DNA of 64,000 bases, taken from positions 248,001-312,000 of the forward strand of contig JBJHCW010000005.1 of the NCBI GenBank assembly GCA_050486205.1, written 5' to 3'. The notes beneath the pieces were generated by a model. The model worked only from the letters and a program-made list of their open reading frames with translations, made no database searches and was not told the origin of the DNA. Origin of the DNA: PWQG01 sp050486205. GTDB taxonomy: Bacteria; Pseudomonadota; Gammaproteobacteria; Pseudomonadales; Pseudohongiellaceae. The translations under genes were made by a program, and so were the position numbers. Below are positions 34,478-43,986 of the stretch, piece after piece (position 1 is the stretch's first letter; the number at the start of each line of letters is the position of its first letter).

Positions 34478-36769
34478 ATGGGGTCTGAATCAAGAAAGCT
34501 GGCTGGTGTGGCGACTGCCGTCATCGTTCTCTGCTGTCTGGCAATTCCCGCACAGGCAGAGCAGCCACCAGTGGATGAAATCCTGATCTGGGGCCAATCC
34601 CTTGAGCAGCGCGGCGGCAGTACCAGCCCGGTGAGTGTGCTGCGACCGGCCGATTTTGCCAGTATCAATGCCGCCACAACCGAGGATCTGGTCAAGTTTG
34701 AACCCAGCCTTGTGATCCGTCGCCGTTTCATCGGCGACGCCAATGGCACCATGGGCATGCGTGGTGCCAATATGTTCCAGACCTCGCGCTCCATGGTGTT
34801 TGCCGACGGGGTGCCGCTGCATTATTTTCTTCAGTCCCGCTGGAACGGCTCCCCGCGCTGGACCATGGTGTCTGCCAGTGAGATTGCTGAAGTGCAGGTT
34901 CTCTACGGCCCGTTCTCGGCTGAATACAGCGGTAACGCCATGGGCGGGGTGGTGCTGATTGAGTCAGCCATCCCGCAGCAGAGGGAGTTCCACTTTGACA
35001 GTTCATTGTTCCTTCAGCAGTTTGACGCCTACGGTTTTGATCAGACCCTGACTGGTAACAGGAGCTTTTTCTCCTATGGTGACAAGGTGGGTGAGCTCAG
35101 TGTGTATCTGTCATACAACCGCATGGAGAACGAGTCACAGCCCCAGACGTTCTACTTCGGTGCACCGTCTTCGTCGGCCGAGGCAAGGGCTGTCAGCGGC
35201 GGCGTTACTGGCAATGATGAGTTTGGCATATCCCGGCTCTGGTTCGGTGACACAGGTGTCATTGACACCGCCACGCACAACTACAAACTGAAATTGGGTT
35301 ACGAACTCGGCACCTGGGATGCGCTGCTCAATATTGCCTATGAGGACAGAAAGTCCCGGAACAGCCCGAACAATTATTTGCAGTCAGCGCATGGCGAAAC
35401 GGTATGGTCGGGGCATGTGCGGCAGGGCGAACACGTCATTTCGGTGCAGCCATCGCGATTCAGTGTCAGTGACCAGGACAGACAGAGTCGTTCGCTTGGT
35501 ATAAGGTTGTTGGGGCCGGTCACGGATTCTGTTGACGCCGAGATCAATCTGAGTCAGTTCGACATCCTGCGTGATCGCACCGGCAGTTCCCGGACGAATC
35601 CGGCGGATCCGGCTTACACGCTGGCGGGACAGGTGACCGATTTTGATGACACTGGCTGGCAGAATGCCGAACTGAAACTGTATGTCGACGATGTGCTTTC
35701 CGGGACCGGTATTGATGGGCTCAGTATGGTCACTGGTGTGCGTTATGACGCATACGAACTCAATACCAGTGTCTACAGTTCGCAGAATTATCGCCGGGCA
35801 GGCCGCGATGAGCTGTCAGCCGGTAGTGGTGGCGCAACAACAACCGTCGCTGCCTATGCCCAGTTCAACTGGCAACTGACCATGGACTGGGACGTGACCT
35901 TTGGTGGTCGCTATGAACAGTTCCGCAGCACTGACGGCTATTATACACAGGCAGATCAGCTATCGGGTGAGTTGACATTCGTTCCCGTTCCGGGGCAGCG
36001 TCGCAATGAATTTTCGCCAAAATTCACGGTAGGGTACCAGCCCAGCGATGAGTGGACATTCCGTTACTCGGCGGCACGTGCCTACCGGTTTCCGATTGTG
36101 GAAGAGTTGTTCAGTCAGTATCAGGCGTTCAATGCGGTCAATGAAGCCAATCCTGGGCTCAGACCTGAGGCCGGGCTGCACCATAACCTCATGGTGGAGC
36201 GAGCGATTCCGGGCGGCGTTGTACGTGTGAACCTGTTCCAGGAAACTGTGAACGATGCCATTGAAGCGCAGGCCAGCACCTTGCCAGGTGGCGTATCTGT
36301 TCGCACGTTTATACCGATTGATCAGGTGGATACCCGAGGCGCCGAATTCATGGTCAATGCCAATGGTCTATGGTTCGATAACCTGGACCTCAGGTTCAAC
36401 AGCACTTACACACACAACGAGATCCTGGAAAACGTGGCCGATCCCTCCATCGTGGGTAACGTCTACCCCCGTATGCCTCGTTGGCGCGGCAATCTGTTGG
36501 CAACCTGGCATCTTCAGGATAACTGGAATGCGGGTGTCAATTATCAATACGCCAGCAACAGTTACGGCCGCAACGACAATCTTGACAGGGAAAAGGGGGT
36601 GTTCGGGGCTCAGGACGGATATGCCCGGCTGGGCCTGAAGACTGAGTATCGGTTCGAAAACGGTGTCAGTGTCGGCGTCGGGGTGGACAATATGGATAAC
36701 AGTATCGACTATGTTGCCCACCCCTGGCCCGGACGAACCTGGTATCTGAACCTGTCCTGGGCCTACTGA
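34478..36769 (+). CDS. TonB-dependent outer-membrane receptor
   Basis: A 763-aa receptor with a signal peptide (~1-26, AIPAQA), a TonB-box-like segment DEILIWGQ near residue 33, a plug domain (~45-160, with MVFADGVPLHY and VQVLYGPFSAEYSGNAMGG) and a 22-strand barrel ending in LNLSWAY. The ATG was chosen because GGAG lies eight bases upstream; a GTG three codons earlier is also open. The ligand is unknown. Within the barrel, FRYSAARAYRFPIVEELFSQ is a typical receptor motif. The 3' end overlaps the convergent glucosaminidase gene by seven bp. Confidence 0.88.
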   Translation: MGSESRKLAGVATAVIVLCCLAIPAQAEQPPVDEILIWGQSLEQRGGSTSPVSVLRPADFASINAATTEDLVKFEPSLVIRRRFIGDANGTMGMRGANMFQTSRSMVFADGVPLHYFLQSRWNGSPRWTMVSASEIAEVQVLYGPFSAEYSGNAMGGVVLIESAIPQQREFHFDSSLFLQQFDAYGFDQTLTGNRSFFSYGDKVGELSVYLSYNRMENESQPQTFYFGAPSSSAEARAVSGGVTGNDEFGISRLWFGDTGVIDTATHNYKLKLGYELGTWDALLNIAYEDRKSRNSPNNYLQSAHGETVWSGHVRQGEHVISVQPSRFSVSDQDRQSRSLGIRLLGPVTDSVDAEINLSQFDILRDRTGSSRTNPADPAYTLAGQVTDFDDTGWQNAELKLYVDDVLSGTGIDGLSMVTGVRYDAYELNTSVYSSQNYRRAGRDELSAGSGGATTTVAAYAQFNWQLTMDWDVTFGGRYEQFRSTDGYYTQADQLSGELTFVPVPGQRRNEFSPKFTVGYQPSDEWTFRYSAARAYRFPIVEELFSQYQAFNAVNEANPGLRPEAGLHHNLMVERAIPGGVVRVNLFQETVNDAIEAQASTLPGGVSVRTFIPIDQVDTRGAEFMVNANGLWFDNLDLRFNSTYTHNEILENVADPSIVGNVYPRMPRWRGNLLATWHLQDNWNAGVNYQYASNSYGRNDNLDREKGVFGAQDGYARLGLKTEYRFENGVSVGVGVDNMDNSIDYVAHPWPGRTWYLNLSWAY

Positions 36770-37605
36770 GATCCATTTGACAGACTGGCATGCTGTTGCA
36801 GATCGAAGCGGGTCAGGTCATCAATGCGGATCATGGCCCGCAGCTCTTCTATATAATCCTGGCCACGCTCGGAGTAACGTTCCAGTCCGTCGACCAGCGC
36901 ATCGCCGCTGATGGGCTCGCCGTTCTCACGAAGCTCAGACCGGGCCATGCGCAGCCCGGTATAGGCCTCGTGCTGATTGATGTTGTGCATATAACGCTGG
37001 ACCGAGTGCCCGGGAGAATTGAACGCAGCCACTTCGTGACGGGCGCCGGCTGGCCGGGCCGACGGGACCAGGCCGCAGCCCGGTACAAAACACCAGTGTC
37101 CGTAGTAGTTGTTCGCTTCCAGTGCAAAGCGGGACGTGCCCCAGGCGCTTTCATTGGCCGCCTGTGCCAGTGCCAATGACGGTGGCACAATGTCCACGCG
37201 GCGAAACAGAATATCCCAGCCCTCCGGTGTGCGGGCTTCGAAGTCTTCGATGCCGTAGTCAGCGGCAATGGTTTCTACATGCCATTGTTCCCGCAGCGAT
37301 AACCACTGTCGTCGCAAGTGGAACAATTCCAGTTCCCGACGCAGGGACAGCAACTGCTGGTTCTGTTGCTCGATGATGGGCAGGAAGTAGGCAAAAAATG
37401 CATCCTTGCGTTCGGCCGGCTGATCGAACACTGTGAAGTCAGGTGGCGCGGTGTCCTGGGTGTCTTGCAACATGACAGCCGTTGTCAGCGCCGCTACCAC
37501 AAACATACCACCGCCAATTGCGGTCAGGCGACGACGGTGCCTTGCAGTCAGCTTCTGCGACTGCAGGTGTTTCAGGCGAATGCGATACTCTTCCAGTATG
37601 GGCAT
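36763..37605 (-). CDS. Bax-like glucosaminidase-domain protein
   Basis: A membrane-anchored protein of about 280 aa. One transmembrane helix near residues 28-47 follows a basic N-terminus. A coiled-coil-like spacer (QQNQQLLSLRRELELFHLRRQ) follows, then a glucosaminidase (GH73-type) domain containing PPSLALAQAANESAWGTSRFA with the catalytic Glu, NYYGHWCF and YMHNINQHEAY. It resembles E. coli Bax, a predicted peptidoglycan hydrolase. An upstream in-frame ATG at 37659 would add 18 residues; neither start has a clear ribosome site. Confidence 0.8.
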   Translation of the reverse strand: MPILEEYRIRLKHLQSQKLTARHRRRLTAIGGGMFVVAALTTAVMLQDTQDTAPPDFTVFDQPAERKDAFFAYFLPIIEQQNQQLLSLRRELELFHLRRQWLSLREQWHVETIAADYGIEDFEARTPEGWDILFRRVDIVPPSLALAQAANESAWGTSRFALEANNYYGHWCFVPGCGLVPSARPAGARHEVAAFNSPGHSVQRYMHNINQHEAYTGLRMARSELRENGEPISGDALVDGLERYSERGQDYIEELRAMIRIDDLTRFDLQQHASLSNGSQ

Positions 37606-37770
37606 GAAGCTTATGACTCGCGGCTGCGGGTGCCAGCAGTGTATCAGCTTTATATCCAATACCGGAACAGCTTGTATGTGGGGTCGTTCTGTACAGCTGA
37701 TGTCTGGGAAAATGCACTATTTTCGTGCTAGGGTAGTCCGTCCCGATAATGTAAAACAAGGGGCCTGTCG

Positions 37771-39813
37771 ATGAATCGATATTACAAAAAACCCGTGCTT
37801 TGCGGGGGCGCATTCAATCGAGCGCCTGTTCGTGGAAGCCTGCTGGTCGCTGCGGCCCTGTCCGCAGGACTTGTCACGTCAGCCGGCGCGGATCAGCAAA
37901 ACGTTGAATGGCTGACATTGGGAGCTGACTACGCACATACTCGCGCCACACCGGCAAACCAGATCACAACGGACAACTTCGAGTCACTGAGCGTGGCCTG
38001 GTCATGGGATGGTGTCAGCTTTGGGGCCACCAGCGCCGGACGGTCAACGCCGAGTTATATCGATGGCATGTTGTACACTGTCGCTGGCAACCGACGCCAT
38101 GTCATTGCAATTGATCCCGTTACCGGTGAAACCATCTGGTCTTACCGGGAGCCGAACACGTTCAGGCACGAGTACTCCATGCGTCAGGACTACGGAAAAG
38201 GTGTGGCCTATGGTGAAGTTGATGGCCGGGGTGTCATCTACATCATCAGCCCGGCCTACTTCCTGACTGCGCTGGATGCAAAAACCGGTGCGCCCCTGAG
38301 TGGGTTCGGTGAACCTGTGGGGATACCCGGTTTTCCCGAAACCGGTGTCGTGGACATGCAACGGATCATTGCCGACTACATGGATTACGACTTTGATCCA
38401 TACTATGGCATTCCCATAGAAGAAGGGTACATCACGTCCTCGTCACCACCTATCGTGGTCAACGGAGTGGTCGTGATTGGCAACTCCGGTGAACAGGGCT
38501 ACAACCAGACCCGCATCGAAAACATTCCCGGGGATGTGCTGGCCTTTGATGCTGCATCCGGGGATTTCAAATGGCGTTTCAACACTATTCCTGAAAATGA
38601 TGAGTATGGCATCGAAACCTGGGATGTGGACAATCCGCGAGAGCTGACCGGACAGATTTCACCGTGGGCACCGCTTTCTGCCGACCCGGAGGCCGGACTG
38701 GTATACATTCCGACCAAGGGTACAACCATCGACTATTACGGTGGTCATCACCCGGGCGACAACCTTTTTGGCACGTCGCTGATTGCGTTGGACGTCGAAA
38801 CCGGTGAGCGTCGCTGGCATTTCCAGATGGTGCGACATGACCTGTGGAACTATGACACACCAACCGCCCCGATATTGCTCGACGTGCAGCAGAATGGCCA
38901 GACGATACCGGCCGTGGCCCAGGCCACCAAGCAGGCTTTTACCTATGTATTCAATCGCCTGACTGGTGAGCCGTTGTGGGAAATCGAGGATCGGCCGGTG
39001 CCGCCGTCCATGATTCCCGGTGAACAGGCGGCGGCAACCCAGCCGTTCCCGACCCGACCAGCACCGTACGAGATGCAGGGTCTGACCCACGATGACCTGA
39101 TCGACTTCACGCCCGAGCTGCGTGAAGAGGCCATACGTATTGTCAGTGACTATGAAATCGGTCCGCTTTACACGCCACCACTGCACCGGGATAACGAGCT
39201 GGGCAAGGTTGCTGCCTTGTGGTGCCCCGGTGACAGTGGCGGTGTGAATATCACTGCGCCGCCTGTGGCTGATCCGGAAACCGGCATCATGTATATCATG
39301 TCACGCAAGGCCTGTACCTCGCGGGAGCTTGCGCCTGCGGAAGAGCGGGACGTGATGATTGCCAATCCAACGGGAACGACCCTTGCCGATTTTGCGCCGC
39401 TGCGTGTGACCAATCCCCGTGGTCCCCAGGGTCTGCCGTTGTTCAAACCGCCGTACAGCCGGATCACAGCCATTGACCTGAATACCGGTGACCACCTGTG
39501 GTGGATACCGGTGGGTGAAACACCCGCCCACATCAGGAACCATCCTGCACTGGAAGGCATTGATATCGGCAATACCGGTACCGGTAACGTGGCACCGATG
39601 ATGGTGACACCGGACAAGTTGTTGTATGCCAGCACAACCACCGATGGTACCCCAACGCTGTTTGCCGTGGACAAGCAAAGTGGTGATGTGGTTGGACAGG
39701 TGGAAGTGCCTGCCGAAAGTCGATACGGCATGATGAGTTACACACACGCCGGTACCCAGTACGTGGTGCTGCAAACCGGAAGCACACTGACGGCGCTGGC
39801 GCTTTCGGACTGA
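37771..39813 (+). CDS. Secreted PQQ-dependent dehydrogenase (quinoprotein, 8-bladed propeller)
   Basis: A 680-aa periplasmic protein with a signal peptide (~1-41, SAGAD). The beta-propeller repeats carry the tryptophan-docking style motifs TGETIWSYREP, TGERRWHFQMVRHDLWNYDTPTAPIL, TGEPLWEIEDRPVP and TGDHLWWIPVGE. It lacks both the N-terminal membrane domain of membrane glucose dehydrogenase and a C-terminal haem domain (no CxxCH), so electrons must leave through another carrier. The substrate, probably an alcohol or sugar, cannot be predicted. No PQQ synthesis gene is in the window. It lies between a TonB receptor region and a diguanylate cyclase. Confidence 0.85.
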   Translation: MNRYYKKPVLCGGAFNRAPVRGSLLVAAALSAGLVTSAGADQQNVEWLTLGADYAHTRATPANQITTDNFESLSVAWSWDGVSFGATSAGRSTPSYIDGMLYTVAGNRRHVIAIDPVTGETIWSYREPNTFRHEYSMRQDYGKGVAYGEVDGRGVIYIISPAYFLTALDAKTGAPLSGFGEPVGIPGFPETGVVDMQRIIADYMDYDFDPYYGIPIEEGYITSSSPPIVVNGVVVIGNSGEQGYNQTRIENIPGDVLAFDAASGDFKWRFNTIPENDEYGIETWDVDNPRELTGQISPWAPLSADPEAGLVYIPTKGTTIDYYGGHHPGDNLFGTSLIALDVETGERRWHFQMVRHDLWNYDTPTAPILLDVQQNGQTIPAVAQATKQAFTYVFNRLTGEPLWEIEDRPVPPSMIPGEQAAATQPFPTRPAPYEMQGLTHDDLIDFTPELREEAIRIVSDYEIGPLYTPPLHRDNELGKVAALWCPGDSGGVNITAPPVADPETGIMYIMSRKACTSRELAPAEERDVMIANPTGTTLADFAPLRVTNPRGPQGLPLFKPPYSRITAIDLNTGDHLWWIPVGETPAHIRNHPALEGIDIGNTGTGNVAPMMVTPDKLLYASTTTDGTPTLFAVDKQSGDVVGQVEVPAESRYGMMSYTHAGTQYVVLQTGSTLTALALSD

Positions 39814-39829
39814 TTGTCCGTCCTGTTTT

Positions 39830-39864
39830 CTGCCTGGTCGATGTACAGCCTGTCGACCGGGCAG
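39830..39864. terminator. Hairpin between convergent PQQ dehydrogenase and diguanylate cyclase genes
   Basis: CTGCCTGGTCGA (39830-39841) and TCGACCGGGCAG (39853-39864) form a 12-bp stem with one G-T pair and an 11-base loop. It fills the 58-bp gap between the two convergent stops and could end transcripts from both sides. No T-tract is present. Confidence 0.6.
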
Positions 39865-39871
39865 ATGACTC

Positions 39872-41050
39872 TTATTGCCGGAGTACCAGTCGGTTTCGTC
39901 CGGCTTTCTTTGCCGAGTAGAGTGCCTTGTCTGCCCTGGCCATCAAGGCCTCGGCAGGCTCACCTTTCTGTCGTATGGCGCAGCCAAGGCTGATGCTGAC
40001 GCGTACGGTCCGGGCGCCCGGTTTTCGACCCCGAAGTTTCTTGCCACTGCCGGCCGACACTGGCCGCTTGTCCTGGCGAATTGCCAGGGGGTATTCCGCT
40101 ATGCGTTGCCTGAGGGTTTCCAACCGGGATTCAATGCGCGCCCGATCATTGTGATTGAACACCAGCGTGAATTCCTCGCCTCCGTATCGATAGGCGGACA
40201 GGCCCCGTTCCTTACCCAGTATCGAGCCCAGCAGACGCAATACCTGATCGCCCGCGTCATGCCCCCAAGTGTCATTGAACTTCTTGAAGTGGTCCACGTC
40301 CAGCATGGTGATGGCACTGCGTCGCCCGAGCCGGGTCAGGTGGCGCTCAAGCGCACGCCGCTGGGGCAGTTGTGTCAGTTCGTCCACGTATGCCAGGTGC
40401 AGCATCTGCAGTGACAGCGAAAGGAGGACCAGTAGTGCCATTGTCAAACTGGCCGCATAAACCATAGGGTCAGGTGGCTCTGCAAGCAGGTAGAGCATGG
40501 CGAAGGTGACCCAGATTGCGCACTGGCCCCAATGCACGGCGGAGCGCACCGGACGGCTGAGCATGGCGGCAAGGACCACCAGAGCCTGGCCGGTCAGAAT
40601 CCCCATGATGATGGTGCGGGTGTTCAGGGCAGAAACGGTATCAACCAACTGGTCAGCCAAACGGCCGGTCAACAGCAATACCGGTTCAGCAGCCAGCAGC
40701 AGTGGTGCCAACGGCAGCGCGACCGTGGTCACCAGCAAGACAACGCCGGAGACTGTGGCCAACTGGGGACGCGGCACTGCGGCCAGCAATGCCATGGCCA
40801 GCGAGGTGCCCAGCAGCAGGGTTATGGCGACAGTTTCGTGTGCCAACTCCCAGGCCAGTTGATGAGCGGCGAGCAGGGCCAGCCAGTACAGCCACACCCA
40901 TTGACGCATGAGCAACACCAGCGCAGCGACACCTGCCAGGGTCAGGTAGGAGGTCCACGGTGTTGAGAGCTCAGTCAGAAAACTGAACGCGGGGATGTGA
41001 AACTGCGCATGCAGCAGCAGAATCAATGGTGGCAGTATCAGTAATGGCAA
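39872..41050 (-). CDS. Membrane diguanylate cyclase (GGDEF domain)
   Basis: A 392-aa protein that should make cyclic di-GMP from two GTP. The first ~215 residues form several transmembrane helices (for example LALLAAHQLAWELAHETVAITLLLG), an uncharacterised membrane sensor. The GGDEF domain (~225-390) has the active-site loop GGEEF at residues 290-294 and metal-binding Asp in TMLDVDHFKKFND. The residues where an RxxD inhibitory site would lie do not match, so product inhibition at that site is unlikely. A basic insert (KRPVSAGSGKKLRGRKPGARTVR) splits the late part of the domain. Confidence 0.88.
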   Translation of the reverse strand: MPLLILPPLILLLHAQFHIPAFSFLTELSTPWTSYLTLAGVAALVLLMRQWVWLYWLALLAAHQLAWELAHETVAITLLLGTSLAMALLAAVPRPQLATVSGVVLLVTTVALPLAPLLLAAEPVLLLTGRLADQLVDTVSALNTRTIIMGILTGQALVVLAAMLSRPVRSAVHWGQCAIWVTFAMLYLLAEPPDPMVYAASLTMALLVLLSLSLQMLHLAYVDELTQLPQRRALERHLTRLGRRSAITMLDVDHFKKFNDTWGHDAGDQVLRLLGSILGKERGLSAYRYGGEEFTLVFNHNDRARIESRLETLRQRIAEYPLAIRQDKRPVSAGSGKKLRGRKPGARTVRVSISLGCAIRQKGEPAEALMARADKALYSAKKAGRNRLVLRQ

Positions 41051-41239
41051 TCGGCGACTCGGACGTGGACTGGGTTAGTGGAATGCGTTGGCAGACCGGG
41101 CTGGCATACTGTGCTGATGATGCTCTGTAGTTTAGCAGAAGCTGGCCTGCTCAGTCATTGCTGGACCTGACCGGTCACGCGCCAGTAAGATGCCAGTATC
41201 CCCGCCTACCTTGCCCATGCTGCCAGGAGTATATGACTC

Positions 41240-43717
41240 ATGACCAATCTGTTGTCTGTATTGCACGGGGCCAACAATGCCTTGCGCGTGACCGTCTGGC
41301 TGCTGCTATGCGCTTTCAGCAGCACCGCCGTCTCCAGTACCATCGAAGAGTACACCAGAGACATGCAGATTGAGGATGGTTTCATACCCCTCTATCTGGA
41401 TGGTGACTCTGGCAACATCTATCTGGAAGTCAGTGATCCGGGACAGGACTTTTACTACTCGGTCATGCTGGCCACAGGTTTTGGTGATGGCCAGGTGGGT
41501 CTGGACCGTGGCCAACCGGTCAAACAGGCGGTGGTGCGATTCGAGCGTCACGGTCCGCGTGTGTTGCTCAGAGAACGAAACACGCGTTTCATTGCCGGTA
41601 GCGGTGACGCGGATGAGCAACGGGCAGTGGACGAGTCCTTCACTGACTCGGTGCTGGTGTCCCTGCCGGTGGTGGCAGAGGAGGGCGCCCGGATTCTGGT
41701 CAATGCCTCATCCTGGTTTCTCAGCGACATGGGGAATGTGAGAGCCACACTTCGGGCGCGGGGACTTGGTGAGGCGCGGGTGGACGGTGACCGCAGTGTG
41801 ATCTCTGCGCAAAACACACGCGCCTTCCCGATGAATACCGAGATACGAGCCCTGCTCACCTTTGCATCCGACAATCCTTCCGCGACTGTCAGTCGACTGG
41901 CGCCCGATGGTCGCTATTTCACCATAGAGCAGCATCATTCCCTGATGCAGCTGCCGGAGGAACCCTTGCCGGCCCGGGTGTACGATCCGCGCATCGGGAC
42001 CTTTTCCACAGTGCTTTCCGATTACTCCCAGGGCTTTGACCAGGACTACCGTGATCGTCGGGTAGCGCGATGGCGCCTGGTGCCTGCCGATCCGGAGGCT
42101 TACCTGCGAGGAGAGCTGGTTGAGCCGGAGACACCAATTGTCTTTCATCTGGATCGAGCCTTGCGAGAGCCGTATCGCAGCGCCTATATCGATGGTGTGC
42201 TCTGGTGGAATGTGGCATTTGAGGCGGCAGGTTTCCGTAATGCCATCCAGGTGCGGGACCTGCCTGACGATGCTGACCCTATGGACGCGCGGTATTCAGT
42301 GTTACAGATTGTGCACCGAACCGGTACCGGCCCCTCGGTGGGGCCGGGCTTGCGGGATCCGCGCAGCGGTGAACTCATTCGCGCAGTGCCGCGCATGGAC
42401 TCCCATCGCTCACTGGTCAATCACAACATTTTTGCCGGTATGCTCCCGGCCTGGGACGCGCTTGGCGTGGCGCCACAGCTGTCTGCTGAAACCTTTGCCA
42501 TGAACCGCAGAAGGCAGCATGTGGCCCACGAAGTCGGGCACACCCTTGGCTTGCCCCATAATTTTATTGCTTCGGCGCAGGAGCGAACGTCGGTCATGGA
42601 CTATCCGTTTCCGCTGATATACATCAACGAGCAGGGTCACCCGGATGTGTCTGATGCCTATCGCCTGACCATGGGTTATGCGGACCTGTTGTCCGTGCGT
42701 TATGCCTACACCTGGTATCCAACACCGGAGGCAGAAGCCGAGGGTCTGGCGGAAATCTCGCAGGAAGCGCTGGACAGGGGGCATGTGTTCCTGACCGGGG
42801 CCGATGCGGCCCTGAGTGGTTCCTACCCGGAAGTGACACAGTGGGTGGAAGGTGAAACCATGTTTGATGCCCTGGACCGGACAATGGCGGTGCGACGGGT
42901 GCTGATGGAACATTTTGATGAACGGGCCATCATGCCCGGTGAGCCTATGGCCTGGTTGAACCAGCGATTCGCCCATGTCTATCTGCATCATCGTTATTCG
43001 GTGCAGGGTGTGGTCAAGTATGTCGGGGGCATGCAATATCGTTATGCGATGCGCGGTGACGGCCAGCAGGCTACCGAAGTCATTGATGCCGAGCGCCAGC
43101 GTCTGGCGTTGTCGCGCATACTGGATGTCCTGTCACCTGAAGAGCTGGCAGTACCTGAGCGTATTGTGGCACTCATTCCACCGTTGCCTTCAGGCTTTGA
43201 CCGTCGGGAGCCCTGGATTGATTCGCCCGCCGGGCCTGCACTCGACCCACTGGCTATTTCACGCAGTTATGCCCAGGAGGTAGTGGACAACCTGTGGCAC
43301 CGTGAACGCCTGGCGCGTGTGGCGTCCTTCCACCACCGTGATGCTTCCCAGTTGTCTCTGATGGAAGTGTTGGCCGCTCCGCTGGACCTGGGCTGGGGCC
43401 TGAATCAGGCAGCACCCGGATCAGGGCAGGAGGGCGACAATGGTCACGCCGGGTACCTGCGTGTCCTGCAACGCGCTGTGGTGGATTCGCTATTCAGTCT
43501 GGTCAGCGATGATCAGGTGACGGCAGAGGTCCGCGATGCAGCACATTTTCAGTTGAATCGGCTTGCCGGCCACCTCAACAGCGTGAGTGCGGATGATCCG
43601 GCAATCGAAGCCCATCAGCAGCGGATACAGCAGGAACTGCGGCGTTACCTGGATACCGGCTCAGTTCCTGCCCTGCGAACAGGTGTCATGCCGCCGATTG
43701 CACTGCCCTGGCCATGA
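41240..43717 (+). CDS. Secreted zinc-dependent metalloprotease (DUF5117/DUF4953-type)
   Basis: An 825-aa exported protein with a signal peptide (~1-32). The N-terminal region (IPLYLDGDSGNIYLEV and the RFIAGSGD area) resembles the DUF5117 domain found before this protease class. The zinc site HEVGHTLGLPHN has His430, Glu431, His434 and His440, the extended metzincin-type motif HExxHxxGxxH, and VMDYP follows as a Met-turn-like element. The substrate is unknown. It lies directly upstream of the amine dehydrogenase operon with a 269-bp gap that shows no gene, so it may or may not be functionally linked. Confidence 0.82.
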   Translation: MTNLLSVLHGANNALRVTVWLLLCAFSSTAVSSTIEEYTRDMQIEDGFIPLYLDGDSGNIYLEVSDPGQDFYYSVMLATGFGDGQVGLDRGQPVKQAVVRFERHGPRVLLRERNTRFIAGSGDADEQRAVDESFTDSVLVSLPVVAEEGARILVNASSWFLSDMGNVRATLRARGLGEARVDGDRSVISAQNTRAFPMNTEIRALLTFASDNPSATVSRLAPDGRYFTIEQHHSLMQLPEEPLPARVYDPRIGTFSTVLSDYSQGFDQDYRDRRVARWRLVPADPEAYLRGELVEPETPIVFHLDRALREPYRSAYIDGVLWWNVAFEAAGFRNAIQVRDLPDDADPMDARYSVLQIVHRTGTGPSVGPGLRDPRSGELIRAVPRMDSHRSLVNHNIFAGMLPAWDALGVAPQLSAETFAMNRRRQHVAHEVGHTLGLPHNFIASAQERTSVMDYPFPLIYINEQGHPDVSDAYRLTMGYADLLSVRYAYTWYPTPEAEAEGLAEISQEALDRGHVFLTGADAALSGSYPEVTQWVEGETMFDALDRTMAVRRVLMEHFDERAIMPGEPMAWLNQRFAHVYLHHRYSVQGVVKYVGGMQYRYAMRGDGQQATEVIDAERQRLALSRILDVLSPEELAVPERIVALIPPLPSGFDRREPWIDSPAGPALDPLAISRSYAQEVVDNLWHRERLARVASFHHRDASQLSLMEVLAAPLDLGWGLNQAAPGSGQEGDNGHAGYLRVLQRAVVDSLFSLVSDDQVTAEVRDAAHFQLNRLAGHLNSVSADDPAIEAHQQRIQQELRRYLDTGSVPALRTGVMPPIALPWP

Positions 43718-43986
43718 ACCCGGGGCCATGGCGCAAGGACGCGCCGGATTTTCTTCCTGTCTGCTTTACCCAACACTTTCCCGGGCGTTATCACAGCGCG
43801 ACAGCTGCCTCCCTACGTCAAATGCCCTAGCTTGCAACAGGCACCGTACTGCGTTCTGCGAATACTGCCGATTGATTGATGGTGAGACCATAGCTCATCG
43901 CCGGATTGACCGCCTAAGGCATGGTCGAACAACAATCGCAGAGGAGCCTGACATGGTGACGGGCTCCCGGGAAACTGGAGCGTCAG

